From Mesorhizobium sp. B2-7-1 (GTDB taxonomy: Bacteria; Pseudomonadota; Alphaproteobacteria; Rhizobiales; Rhizobiaceae), in NCBI RefSeq assembly GCF_006440735.1, contig NZ_VFUA01000035.1:1-54144 (forward strand): a stretch of 54,144 bases of DNA, given 5' to 3'. The position numbers were made by a program, and so were the translations under genes. Under the pieces are notes generated by a model that was not told the origin of the DNA, ran no database searches, and saw only the letters and a program-made list of their open reading frames with translations. Of the stretch, positions 1 through 9,761 are shown piece by piece (position 1 is the first letter of the stretch; every line of letters starts with the position of its first letter).

Positions 1-1710
1 GATGAAGCCGGCATGGTCGGCACGCGCCAGTTGGAGCGCGTGCTCTCCCATGCGGCGGACGTTGGCGCAAAAGTCGTGTTGGTCGGCGATCCGCGGCAGT
101 TGCAGGCGATCGAGGCGGGTGCTGCGTTCCGTTCGATCCACGAGCGACACGGTGGCGTCGAAATCGGCCAGGTGCGTCGGCAGCGCGAGGACTGGCAGCG
201 AGACGCCACGCGCGATCTGGCAACCGGCAGGATAGGCGCTGCGATCAGCGCTTATGACGAACAAGGCATGGTCCATCAGGCAGCGACGCGCGACGAGGCG
301 CGCAGCGATCTTGTCGAGCGTTGGGATCGCGGCAGGCAGATGGAGCCAGAGGCTAGCCGGATCATTCTCACCCACACGAACGACGAAGTGCGCGCGCTCA
401 ATGATGCAGCGCGCGAGCGCATGCGCGCTGCTGGAGATCTCGGCGACGAGGTTCACGTGGATGTCGAACGCGGTGCAAGAAATTTTGCAAGCGGCGACCG
501 GGTCATGTTCCTGCGCAACGAGCGCGGGCTTGGCGTCAAGAACGGAACGCTCGGTACGATCGAGGAGGTCAGCGTGCAGAGCATGACGGTCCAAACCGAC
601 GACGGCAGGTCTGCGCGCTTTGACCTGAAGGACTATGCCCACATCGACCACGGCTATGCCGCGACCATCCACAAGGCCCAGGGCATGACCGTCGACCGCA
701 CGCATGTGCTGGCGACGCCAGGCATGGATGCGCATGGCAGCTACGTTGCCCTGTCGCGGCACCGCGATGGGATGGACCTGCATTACGGCCGCGATGACTT
801 CGCGACCCGCGAACGGCTCGTCCGGACGCTGTCACGCGACCGCGCCAAGGACATGGCGTCGGACTACAACCAAATCGACCCGGCGCAACACTATGCCGAG
901 CGGCGCGGCATTACGTTCCGCGAACGCGTGGTCGAGATCGTGCGCCGGATTGTTCCGGAAAAGCTGCGCGACGGGATCGGCCGGCTGCTCGACGGATTGC
1001 GCTTGCCCGCCGACGCCGAGCCCGGTCAGGATCGTGGGCATCAGCCGGGAAGGGAAGACGATCGAGCGCAAAACGGCGATGCCGCGCCTGGAAGAGAAGC
1101 TCCCGCCAGGGGAGCGCAGCGCAAAACGGACGTGGGGGTGGACCCGGAAGCGGCGTTGCGCAGGGATCGCACCCAGGCGCTTGTGCGTCACGCGCGAGCG
1201 CTCGACACGATCCTGCGCAGCGGAAATGTCGACGGGCAGGGTAGTCCCGAGCAGATGCGCGAATTGGGAGAGGCTCGCAGCGTTTTCGAGAAGGTTCGGC
1301 CCCATGGCTGGCGCGACGCCGAAGCGGCTTACGCGAAAAATCCCGAGCTGGTTCGTGAAGCGGCGGCCGGCCGCGTCAACCGCATAGTGCTAGCTCTCCA
1401 GCTTGAAACCGAAATCCGCACCGGACTGGAAGCCGACCCGATCCGCCGCGCTGACCGTTTTGTACAACGCTGGCAAAAGCTCCACCGGACAAGCCAGGAC
1501 CAATACCAGGCTGGCGACATATCCGGCTACAAGTCAACGCGCTTGGCCATGTCCGACATGGCCAAAAGCCTCGAACGCGATCCTCAACTGGAATCCCTGC
1601 TTGCCAATCATAAGAAGGCACTTGGCATTCAGGTCGAATCCGGCCGCCGCCTTGGTGTGGAGCTCGCGTTCAACCACGGCATTGGCAGCGGGCGTGGCAT
1701 AGGAATCTGA
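1..1710 (+). CDS. traA: Conjugative relaxase/helicase TraA, C-terminal part (5' end outside window)
   Basis: This is the C-terminal 569 residues of a Ti-type TraA, which nicks the transfer origin with an N-terminal relaxase domain (not in the window) and unwinds the strand with a RecD-like helicase. The reading frame is open from base 1, where DEAGM is the helicase Walker B motif. VGDPRQLQAI is motif III. Later helicase motifs include ATIHKAQGMTVD and YVALSRHRD near residues 225-255, as in TraA/RecD proteins. After about residue 330 the sequence becomes polar and low in complexity, then forms a helical tail that is common in rhizobial TraA. The gene ends at TGA 1708. It is the only transfer gene visible and indicates that the left part of the window is mobilisable DNA. 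Family assignment is strong; the start and the transfer origin lie outside. Confidence 0.9.
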   Translation, partial: DEAGMVGTRQLERVLSHAADVGAKVVLVGDPRQLQAIEAGAAFRSIHERHGGVEIGQVRRQREDWQRDATRDLATGRIGAAISAYDEQGMVHQAATRDEARSDLVERWDRGRQMEPEASRIILTHTNDEVRALNDAARERMRAAGDLGDEVHVDVERGARNFASGDRVMFLRNERGLGVKNGTLGTIEEVSVQSMTVQTDDGRSARFDLKDYAHIDHGYAATIHKAQGMTVDRTHVLATPGMDAHGSYVALSRHRDGMDLHYGRDDFATRERLVRTLSRDRAKDMASDYNQIDPAQHYAERRGITFRERVVEIVRRIVPEKLRDGIGRLLDGLRLPADAEPGQDRGHQPGREDDRAQNGDAAPGREAPARGAQRKTDVGVDPEAALRRDRTQALVRHARALDTILRSGNVDGQGSPEQMRELGEARSVFEKVRPHGWRDAEAAYAKNPELVREAAAGRVNRIVLALQLETEIRTGLEADPIRRADRFVQRWQKLHRTSQDQYQAGDISGYKSTRLAMSDMAKSLERDPQLESLLANHKKALGIQVESGRRLGVELAFNHGIGSGRGIGI

Positions 1711-1839
1711 ACCCTCCGATTTGCCGCCGTTTCCACGTTCCAGATCGATGCGATGACAAATCTGCTTGCGCGCGAGCCTTGGGTTGCCCTGTCTGGTTCC
1801 AGCAGGTGCCAAATGCTTCCAGCGAAAGGCGAGGCAGCC

Positions 1840-2055
1840 ATGCCCGAACCGGATCGTATCATTCGCCTTAGGACCGTCCTCACGCGGACCGGCTTGTCCC
1901 GTTCAACGATGTACCGCAAAATCGCCGAAGGCACGTTCCCGGCTCAAATCAAGATCAGCGTGAACGGTGCGGGATGGCGGGAATCCGATATCAATCGGTG
2001 GGTCGCTGATCCCGTCTCCTGGCACACTAGAGCGGGACGAAACAACGGCGACTGA
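1840..2055 (+). CDS. AlpA-family HTH regulator / possible excisionase
   Basis: A 71-residue protein of the AlpA/MerR-like winged-helix type. RLRTVLTRTGLSRSTMYRKI is the DNA-binding helix-turn-helix, followed by FPAQIKI and the W-R-E-S-D-I-N-R-W segment typical of AlpA. Start 1840 was chosen because the family begins a few residues before the HTH and AAAGGCGAGG lies just upstream; an in-frame start at 1753 would add 29 residues without family character. It sits 129 bp after traA. AlpA proteins on integrative elements often act as recombination directionality factors or activators of excision genes, so a role in excision with the recombinase at 10878 is possible but inferred. The frame after its stop stays open for about 44 codons. 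Confidence 0.75.
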   Translation: MPEPDRIIRLRTVLTRTGLSRSTMYRKIAEGTFPAQIKISVNGAGWRESDINRWVADPVSWHTRAGRNNGD

Positions 2056-2167
2056 TGGCAGTCGAATGGCACGTTGCTGCCCGATGAGCACGCCGCTCTC
2101 AGCAAGTTCAATGACTGGAAAGGGGCATCGCCGAAAGTCACTGACGGGCTTCGCTCCAGCGCAGAGG

Positions 2168-5100
2168 CTAGACGGCTTCGAGCTTCTGCATCCCCATGAG
2201 ACCGCGCTCAACCAGTTGGTCGATCAGGCCGAGCGCGCGAGTGCGCCGCATTGGATGTTCACTATTCGAAGCATAAAGCTTAAGCGCCAGTTCGCCGACT
2301 TCGTGCAATTCATATGCTCGAGGGTCCCGACCAGAATCATTCCTCTTCCTGACCGTTTCTTCAAGGAGCTTGAGCACAAGATCGTCGAGACCAGGTGGTG
2401 TATGTTCAAGCCGATGCAGGAAATAGGTTCGCTCGGTCTCGAAATACTTTGATGCCACATAAGCCTTAAACACTCCAGCATGAGCTGAGATGTCTTCAGT
2501 CTTCATACGACGAAAACAGTCGAACGCCTCATGTCGTACGGCGGTCTCGTCATCGTCGAAAAACCGGATCAACCAATCAGTGCACGTCGTTCCGAAGCGC
2601 GCGGATTCGAAATTGGCAGCGGCGATAGCTGCTGCTGCGGAGCGATACTCGGCATCAACTTCAATCAAATTTTCGGCGAATGACAACCAGTCCCGATCAT
2701 CGAGACATCGCCGGAAGATGGCTAGCGCGCCGAATCCTCTGGCGAGCGGGTCCTCGTTTATCAGGTAAAGGTTGATTAGTTGGGTAAAGGCTTCGATTTC
2801 AAGGTCGGCAACCCAACTCAGGATCTGCTGACCATCGTTGGAATACAGAGCCTCTGGACAGGTGCGCGCAGTGCGGAGTACCCACCCGACGGCTTGCTTG
2901 CCTTCATGTTTGAGTGCACACATCAACCACCCCGTAAGCGCAGACTGAACATGTGGGGCTGCGGGGGCGCCGACGATCCCATCCATCGTTGAGCGGTACT
3001 TCTCGAACGTTTTTTTCGAGTGCCAGCAGATGCTTCCAAGAATTTCGAGGGCGGACCCACGTGCCGAGTTAATCGCCTTGGCGCGAAGTTCGCCACCAAA
3101 GGTAAAGGCGTTCTTCCAGTCGGGTTCCTTTGCGCGCTCGCCGCGGTTTATGTCGACAATTCCAGTGCTGTCATCAGCTTTCGTTGCAACGATCAGCACC
3201 AAAGCTTCCGCAAGCGGACCGATCGGCCCTTTGCACCCCCGAATCATCCAGATCAACGAGCGGTCGTCCGATTTCGCGGCAGGATTTGTATCTAGAGCAA
3301 TGAGCACCCTTTCGATCATATCTGCGTCGGGCTTAGCTTCCACAATGCCGGCAGTGATGCCCCAGGTAAAGTCCTCGTGCGAACCCTCGGGAAACTGACC
3401 AAGCAACATCAGGAAACGCTCTGGCGCCTCTTTTGTGCGCTCCTTTAGTTCGCACGACAACTCTCTGGCGCCACCACGCAGTCCGTCGTCTCCCAAGAAG
3501 CGTCGCTTGCGGGGCAAGCTAAACTTGACAATCGCGTTCAGCCAGGCTCGGTCACTCATGAGCTTGGTGCGCTCACCGTCGATGGGCGAGCGGACCATGC
3601 CTCCGCGCATGCCGTCGGGTTGCTCCGGCTTCTGCCCAACGAACTTTCGGTCGAGTTCAGCCAGTCGCCGGCGGGCAAGTGGTGACAACCACTCCGTACC
3701 AATCTGGCGCAGCACTGACCATTCACGCTTCCCGGAATCGTTGAGACACCAGGTCGGATAGTCGTTGAGCTTCGGTGTGAGCCGAGGCTTGTCGCCCGCC
3801 TGCTCCCGTCTCGCGAGCGCACGCTTCGCACTGTCGATTTCGGGCCGCAACGCTAGAACTGCCGTTTCGCAGCGCTTGCGCTCATCGGGTGTGAGCCAAG
3901 GCATGGCTGCAGCGATCGCGCGCCCTGCCGAATGTGCATCAGCACTGTGCCAGCCGGCTTTGAAAAGCCCGGAATTACCGACCTGTTCGACGAACAGGTC
4001 TCGCAGAGCCTTCGGGTTTGCCGCAACGGTCTCGAGCAGAAAATGCAAACTTGTGATATATAATTCTGGCTCTATCGAGCGGAGCAATCGAGCTGCGGCT
4101 AGCGGGCTCTGTTGCGCGACCTCCGCCAACGAACCGCGCACCAAGTCCAATAAGTCGATTGCTTGTATTTCGGTCTGATCCCGGTGTCGCCAATACCAGA
4201 TCGAATCGTTGGCGGGCCTCGAATCTCCCTCGACCGAACGCTCCATTGCAATCCGCATGAAAGGCAAGATCTGCTCAAGGAACCCGAGGGGCGATGCTTT
4301 GGCGAGCTCGCTTAGCCAATGCAGCGACGTCCCGCCATTCTCGTAGCGATGCCTGAATGGATGTCCCTCCGGATGGAGGCGGAACCAGCGCCCAAGTTGT
4401 GCGCCAAAAATGCGTGCCGCCTCGTCCGGCGCGGTCTTAATCCAGGAGCCGTAATAGTCGTCCCAATCGTCAGCGCCGGTTTCCCAATCTTCAGGTATTG
4501 CCCTGTCGAGCGTGGCGATCAGGCAATCGGCGAGGGACTTGGCATCCGACTTTGGATCGATGAAACGCAACGTTGCAAACACATCGCGAATGCGCTCTGG
4601 TCGACGCTCTAGAAAGTCGTTGAGCAGCTGGGACACCTCAATGGGCGCGATCGGCGCGATCGATCTGAGGAAGCCTAGCGCCCAGTTCAGATCCTCCCCG
4701 TCGTACGCAAGCCAGTCGTTTATCAATCCGTGCTTGTTGAGCAGGTCGAACCAAGGCTTGCGCTCGTAAATGACGTTGCCCGACTTGACCGGCAATCCAT
4801 TGCGCTGAGCGTAACGTGCGATCAGCTCCCATTCCGCCATCGTAGGGTCGGGGATCGTCGCAAGCCAGCGTACGATGGTCTCGCGGATATGCGGACGCAC
4901 CCGCGTGTCTTCAAGGACCGTGCCCAAATCGACAAGGTAGCGGTTGCGTTCGCTCTCTCGCTCGAACGCGAGGATTTGCCGGGTCTGAGTGCGTCGGAAC
5001 AAGGTTTGTTCGCTAGCCAGCAGGAAATCGATGATCGGTTTGCGCTGTTGCACAAAGGCTCGGGCGTGCGAGTAGTCGAACAGCGATTCATGCAAGAAGC

Positions 5101-6709
5101 CGATCCGGATGCCGCGCACGACGATCAGTCCGGCGCGCTGCAGGATATCAATCGCTCCAGCGAAAGGGTCGAGCGTCGCTACCGGAGCGAAGAGTTCCTG
5201 CCGCTCGCTCATTGTCGCGGCGAGTGCGGTCAGGGGAGAAAACACGCTCCAGCCGGGCCGAAACTCGCGCTGGATCTCCTGATCGCGCGCAGCAAGCAAC
5301 CGGCCATAAAGTTCGGAAAGATGTTCCACCCGGCGCAGATCACTGACTCCACTCTGCGCCAGTGCAGCGGCGAGCGTCAGGCCGATCGGAAGCGCCAAGA
5401 GCGCCATCAGGCGTGCGTTATTGGGATCGTGCAGAATGCCGACCCGGGTGAGGACCGCGTCAACTTCGGCACGTTGGAAGGGTGCCACGTCGATCCGTAT
5501 ATTGCCCTTGGCCTCGGCAATCTGCCTGAACGCATGGTCATTTTCGAGGTCGAAGCTGCGGCAGGCGAAGATCAGTTGGACATGCCGATATTGTGCAGCC
5601 TTGCGAACCAGCTCAAGCACAACACGACGCAGTTCGGCGACCCTTCCTGAAACTTCACTGACTGCATCGGCCTGATCAACGATCAGTACCGCGCGGTTGC
5701 CAGAGGCTAGCTGTTCAAGAACTACCACCGGGTTATCCGCTGTGCCGACTGTCTGCGCGCCCAGTTCGTCGAGTGTTGCGACGGCGCCAGCCTGATCGAC
5801 GCGGAAGGCGAGATGGAGCGTGCCTTGGGCACGGAGCTGCTCAATTATATCGGTGAGGATAGCCGACTTGCCGATCCCTGCGGCGCCGGCCAGCAGCACG
5901 ACTCCTGCGCCTGCACGCAGCCCAGCGAGCACTTCCTGCACTGCTGCACGCTCAATGCGGTAGAGGCCGGCACCGAGCGGCGGGTAGGAACCGACATAGC
6001 TAGAGGTTGCATCACGGATGCGCCCAGGTAGCGCGCGGTCGAGTTCGTATTGCTTCGTTTCGATACGTTCACTGCTCAGGAAGCTAATGACATCGTCATA
6101 TACGAGCGGGCGATTGAAGTTGCGCTCTTCCTCGAGCCATGTCCGGAACTGCGCCGCGATCGTATCGGGATCGCCCTTGAACCAATAGGTAATCCGCGCA
6201 CGCAGATTTTCAGCGAGATCGGCCTCGGATAACGTGCGGAACTCTGTCTGCCCGAGGAATTGAAATGCCTCCGCTGCATCGCAACCCAGTCGTTCCTTGA
6301 GCAGACACCAGTGCTGCGTTTCCTTGTCCGACAGGCTTGCCTCGAACGTCTCGGGGCTGTGTGTCGCAGGCAGCTTATCCTGAAGGAGCTTTAATGGCGG
6401 TGAGGGATCACTCGACACGAAAACGCAACGTGCCCCCACGTTCGCAGTTTTGTTTCGAAATGCTGTGAGCACGCCGGCGGAGTCGAGAGCGGCGATGGAC
6501 CAAGTGCCTGTTGCGGTCTGACGCTTGCACTGATGCCATTCAACCCCGGCGATGCGGGTCAGCGAAAATTCGAATCCCTGTTCCTCGTCTCCGAGGGCCT
6601 CGACCGTAACCCCTCGAACGGTGCCGTCCAATAGCCCGAGCAGTTGATGCGTCAGCCAGCGTGCTTCGAAGCGGTTGCCCGCTTTATCCGCAATTCCACC
6701 CCTGTGCAT
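2168..6709 (-). CDS. Large nuclease-like/STAND-type NTPase, putative antiviral defence protein
   Basis: A 1513-residue protein built like signal-transducing NTPases of bacterial immunity. Residues about 5-65 (GNRFEARW, then a conserved Glu in GFEF, then WHQCKRQ) resemble the PD-(D/E)xK-like Cap4/dsDNA-nuclease N-terminus; E47, Q60 and K62 are the candidate catalytic residues. A P-loop NTPase follows, with Walker A GAAGIGKS at about 275-282 and Walker B VLIVDQAD at about 341-348. The remaining 1000 residues are helical and Trp/Leu-rich, as in the sensor repeats of STAND proteins. Start 6709 is preferred over 6769 because GGACGAG lies 5 bp upstream and homologous N-termini begin close to the GNRFE motif. 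It is divergent from the DUF4238 gene at 6916, so the two may share a promoter region. The target it senses is unknown. The effector assignment rests on short motifs only. Confidence 0.75.
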   Translation of the reverse strand: MHRGGIADKAGNRFEARWLTHQLLGLLDGTVRGVTVEALGDEEQGFEFSLTRIAGVEWHQCKRQTATGTWSIAALDSAGVLTAFRNKTANVGARCVFVSSDPSPPLKLLQDKLPATHSPETFEASLSDKETQHWCLLKERLGCDAAEAFQFLGQTEFRTLSEADLAENLRARITYWFKGDPDTIAAQFRTWLEEERNFNRPLVYDDVISFLSSERIETKQYELDRALPGRIRDATSSYVGSYPPLGAGLYRIERAAVQEVLAGLRAGAGVVLLAGAAGIGKSAILTDIIEQLRAQGTLHLAFRVDQAGAVATLDELGAQTVGTADNPVVVLEQLASGNRAVLIVDQADAVSEVSGRVAELRRVVLELVRKAAQYRHVQLIFACRSFDLENDHAFRQIAEAKGNIRIDVAPFQRAEVDAVLTRVGILHDPNNARLMALLALPIGLTLAAALAQSGVSDLRRVEHLSELYGRLLAARDQEIQREFRPGWSVFSPLTALAATMSERQELFAPVATLDPFAGAIDILQRAGLIVVRGIRIGFLHESLFDYSHARAFVQQRKPIIDFLLASEQTLFRRTQTRQILAFERESERNRYLVDLGTVLEDTRVRPHIRETIVRWLATIPDPTMAEWELIARYAQRNGLPVKSGNVIYERKPWFDLLNKHGLINDWLAYDGEDLNWALGFLRSIAPIAPIEVSQLLNDFLERRPERIRDVFATLRFIDPKSDAKSLADCLIATLDRAIPEDWETGADDWDDYYGSWIKTAPDEAARIFGAQLGRWFRLHPEGHPFRHRYENGGTSLHWLSELAKASPLGFLEQILPFMRIAMERSVEGDSRPANDSIWYWRHRDQTEIQAIDLLDLVRGSLAEVAQQSPLAAARLLRSIEPELYITSLHFLLETVAANPKALRDLFVEQVGNSGLFKAGWHSADAHSAGRAIAAAMPWLTPDERKRCETAVLALRPEIDSAKRALARREQAGDKPRLTPKLNDYPTWCLNDSGKREWSVLRQIGTEWLSPLARRRLAELDRKFVGQKPEQPDGMRGGMVRSPIDGERTKLMSDRAWLNAIVKFSLPRKRRFLGDDGLRGGARELSCELKERTKEAPERFLMLLGQFPEGSHEDFTWGITAGIVEAKPDADMIERVLIALDTNPAAKSDDRSLIWMIRGCKGPIGPLAEALVLIVATKADDSTGIVDINRGERAKEPDWKNAFTFGGELRAKAINSARGSALEILGSICWHSKKTFEKYRSTMDGIVGAPAAPHVQSALTGWLMCALKHEGKQAVGWVLRTARTCPEALYSNDGQQILSWVADLEIEAFTQLINLYLINEDPLARGFGALAIFRRCLDDRDWLSFAENLIEVDAEYRSAAAAIAAANFESARFGTTCTDWLIRFFDDDETAVRHEAFDCFRRMKTEDISAHAGVFKAYVASKYFETERTYFLHRLEHTPPGLDDLVLKLLEETVRKRNDSGRDPRAYELHEVGELALKLYASNSEHPMRRTRALGLIDQLVERGLMGMQKLEAV

Positions 6710-6915
6710 TACACTCGTCCGTTGTCTTTCGGCAGTCCCAGGTGCATGGAACAGACCTAGAACATTCATATTGCCATCGCAACTGCTGCCGATCTCTTGC
6801 GGTCAAGTTCGATCGCTTACGCCCGCGGCATCGTGATAGTGCTAAATATGCTTTGTAGAAAGCGATTCTAGCAAACTTCATCACTGTCTCGCGATGGACG
6901 TGCACCGCTTAGCGA

Positions 6916-9324
6916 ATGACGAAGACACGCAACAATCACTACGTCCCGCAATGGTACCAGCAAGGTTTCTTTGAGCCGGGTCAGAATACCTATTCGTATC
7001 TCGATCTGAGCCCACCTCAGCACACGCTACCAGATGGGCGCGTAGTCACTGAGAAATCGAGATTCGCTTCACCAACTTCCCGCGCGTTTTGCCAGAGGGA
7101 TCTTTATTCGACGTTCTTCGGCACATCTGTGGTTGACGAGATTGAGCGCAAGCTCTTCGGTGATATCGACACGCGCGGAGCTCACGCGGTACGCGCCTTT
7201 GCCGGCGAGGATGCCGGAGAGTGGCGTCGTCACTTCACAACATTCTTCGAGTACCTCGACATCCAGAAAATCCGTACTCCCAAAGGATTGGACTGGCTTA
7301 GCGCGCAATACCCGCGACTAACACAGAACGATCTAATGTTTGAGATGCAAGGCATCCGGATGATGCACTGCACGATCTGGGTGGAGGGGGTGCGAGAGAT
7401 CGTTTCGGCCCAGGATGCCGACGCCAAATTCATTGTGAGCGACCACCCGGTCACCATCTACAACTACGCTGTCCCTCCGGGCGCCAACGCCTATCCGAAC
7501 GAACCCTCGATCGCATCGAAAGGCTCGCAGACTATCTTTCCGCTGAACCGAGATTTTTGCCTCATCCTTACCAACCTCGAATACGCGGAAGACCATTCGG
7601 CCAATCCGCTCGAGAAGCGGACGTTTGCGGGTAACTATCGCAATTCGATCGTGCGCACCGACGCCTTAATCCGTACTCGAAAGCTGACGAGCAACGAGGT
7701 TATTCGAATCAACCGCGTGCTCAAGGCGCGGGCGAAGCGGTACATCGCTGCCGGCAAAGAGGAATGGCTCCACCCGGACATGTCGTCGGCGGAGCCTTGG
7801 GCTGATCTGCGCAATGTCTTCCTCCCACCAAAGAACGGACTTTGGCACTTCGGCGGCGAGATGTACGCGAGCTTCGAAAGCGGCGAAGTTTACTATCAGG
7901 ACGCGTTCGGCCGAACGGAAAAGGAGCGCGAGTTTCTAAAAAAGGTGCCTCCATCGAAGCCGCCTCACATTCGCGCCCTGTGTGGTTGCGGATCCGGCCG
8001 CGCATTCGGTGTTTGCTGCGAGCACAAACCTGTTGCCCTTCGCCCAACATGGGTGGAGCGCAGCATTCGCGAGCGCAACTTGATGCTGTTCAACGGCATC
8101 TCCGAAATCCTCGGGATCACGCAAGACCGGGATTGGGTCACCGTGCGCCGGGAGATCACTGACGAAAAGATTAGAGACGCCTATGGCGTCTACAGCGCCT
8201 TGTGGCCCCGCGATACGAACTTGCTGGCGATGTTGCCCAAGCCGGATGGCGCAGCGCGCGCAATTTATACAGGGGTTCTGCACCCTTCAGCAATTTCGCG
8301 GTGCGCCCTCGGCTTGTCGCTCTATTTCGACGAACTGCTGATTGAGCATCCCTTCCTACATCCCAAGACAGTCAACAAGAAGTTTAGTCCGCTCGAGCAC
8401 CCCAAGATGTATCGGCAGGAATTCCTTAAGTCGGTCATCTTGTTCACGACGATGATGCCGCTTGTCGAACGGGGGCTCGTGACCCTGTTTCCGGATCCCT
8501 GCAATTTCGATTTCCACCTGCGCAATCAGATGTTCGAAATGGCACAGATCCGCACAAAGGGGTTGAAAGTTGACCCAGAAGAAGAAGCTGGGTTCATGGA
8601 GATGATGAAGGAGGAGCATAAACGGGCAATGTTACTCTTGCCACGCGAAGCCCTTCGGCGCCAAGTTCTCCGGGATTCTCCCGAGCTAAATAAAACGGCA
8701 GTCGAGGCTGTTCTCGATGGCTTCGAAAGGCTTCGTCAACAAGACCCACTTGCCGTGCTGCAAGAGGGTTCGTTTGATGGTGGAGAGGACGGCGGACAAC
8801 TCACGCCATTTAAAATGGCACCAAACTTCGAGATAGCGATGTACCTCGCTCAGGCCACTGGCTCATGCATTGTCACTGACAGCGTGTTTCGCTGGCGCGA
8901 ACTTATGGTGGCCGCTCAACGCGGCAGGTTGGGCGCACCACCGTTGGCCCAGTTACGCGCCAGCATGGAGCAGGCCGATTTTGCCATCCCTTGGGATGTC
9001 CAGGAGATCAGCGCTCTAGCCGAGCGAGGGGTATTTGAAGTTTATCCAAACATCATGCGGAAGATCTTGAGGTATCTTTCGGCACTTCCAGCGAGAGGCT
9101 CAAAGCCGAATTTCGAGGCCAGCCTCAATGCTGAATTTGGGCGCATCCAAGCCTCAAAGGCGTCGATCGGGAAGAAGTCCACAACTCACCTGCCGGAGGC
9201 TCGGATATCCTGCCTTTGGCCCGCTGGCGGCATCCAAGACAACACAGTGAATCGGCTTCTGTTGATGTCCAGTTCCGAGCACCATCTAGCCAGCGTACCG
9301 ATGGCTTTGTTTGTCGAGCGCTAA
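6916..9324 (+). CDS. DUF4238 protein with internal SEC-C zinc motif and unknown C-terminal domain
   Basis: An 802-residue protein. Residues 1 to about 290 match DUF4238: it opens with NNHYVPQWYQQGF, the family signature, and continues with FCQRDLYSTFFG, HFTTFFEYLDIQKIRTP, FIVSDHPVTIYN and an FPLNRDFCLILTN segment. At 356-370 there is a SEC-C-type zinc knuckle with cysteines 356, 358, 367 and 368. About 430 residues of unrecognised sequence follow, rich in aromatic and charged residues. DUF4238 proteins are normally near 300-350 residues, so this is an unusually long fusion. DUF4238 is of unknown activity and is often found with mobile or defence genes. It is divergent from the NTPase gene with 206 bp between starts. 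No strong ribosome binding site was seen. Function is not assigned; a defence role is inferred from context. Confidence 0.7.
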   Translation: MTKTRNNHYVPQWYQQGFFEPGQNTYSYLDLSPPQHTLPDGRVVTEKSRFASPTSRAFCQRDLYSTFFGTSVVDEIERKLFGDIDTRGAHAVRAFAGEDAGEWRRHFTTFFEYLDIQKIRTPKGLDWLSAQYPRLTQNDLMFEMQGIRMMHCTIWVEGVREIVSAQDADAKFIVSDHPVTIYNYAVPPGANAYPNEPSIASKGSQTIFPLNRDFCLILTNLEYAEDHSANPLEKRTFAGNYRNSIVRTDALIRTRKLTSNEVIRINRVLKARAKRYIAAGKEEWLHPDMSSAEPWADLRNVFLPPKNGLWHFGGEMYASFESGEVYYQDAFGRTEKEREFLKKVPPSKPPHIRALCGCGSGRAFGVCCEHKPVALRPTWVERSIRERNLMLFNGISEILGITQDRDWVTVRREITDEKIRDAYGVYSALWPRDTNLLAMLPKPDGAARAIYTGVLHPSAISRCALGLSLYFDELLIEHPFLHPKTVNKKFSPLEHPKMYRQEFLKSVILFTTMMPLVERGLVTLFPDPCNFDFHLRNQMFEMAQIRTKGLKVDPEEEAGFMEMMKEEHKRAMLLLPREALRRQVLRDSPELNKTAVEAVLDGFERLRQQDPLAVLQEGSFDGGEDGGQLTPFKMAPNFEIAMYLAQATGSCIVTDSVFRWRELMVAAQRGRLGAPPLAQLRASMEQADFAIPWDVQEISALAERGVFEVYPNIMRKILRYLSALPARGSKPNFEASLNAEFGRIQASKASIGKKSTTHLPEARISCLWPAGGIQDNTVNRLLLMSSSEHHLASVPMALFVER

Positions 9325-9527
9325 CCTCCAGACTTTGTCGAGTTGAACGCCCAGCGCCAAACGCCGATGATGGCCGCTTGCAAGCATTAACAAAATTGAC
9401 TTCAGCGTCCGATTTGAGGCGCAAAGCCGCCGATCGTTGTTCATTGGGTCGGTTACCGCGAAGGAGCGTCCTACGGCGGCGTGGAACTGCCTCCGTTACA
9501 TTCTCTACTATGCAGTTGCTCAGGCTG

Positions 9528-9761
9528 TTAGCTCTTAGAATGGGGCGATAAGCGCACGCCAGGCCCGCCACCGTTTTCTGCGATGAACTCAATTCCTGCA
9601 GCTTCGAACGTTGCTCTAAGCTCAGCTATTGTGGACTGTTTCAACGCCTCGCCTCGTTCAAATCGCACAACCGTTTGAGTTGAGACGCCGGCTTCTTTTG
9701 CAAGCTCCAAAACGCCCCAGCCCAATGCAGCCCGTGCCATGCGGCACTGCACCGGATTCAT
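9528..9761 (-). CDS. Small XRE-family HTH repressor
   Basis: A 77-residue single-domain Cro/CI-type regulator. MNPVQCRMARAALGWGVLEL followed by AKEAGVSTQTVVRFERGE is the HTH_3 fold, and the C-terminal IEFIAENGGGPGVRL is the usual tail of this small-regulator group in rhizobial mobile elements. The start at 9761 was selected because the HTH family starts there and GGTGAT precedes it; the longer in-frame start at 9938 adds residues unlike the family. An 8-bp inverted repeat directly abuts the start codon, which suggests autorepression. The gene is divergent from the hypothetical gene at 9898 and may control it or element maintenance. Confidence 0.85.
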   Translation of the reverse strand: MNPVQCRMARAALGWGVLELAKEAGVSTQTVVRFERGEALKQSTIAELRATFEAAGIEFIAENGGGPGVRLSPHSKS

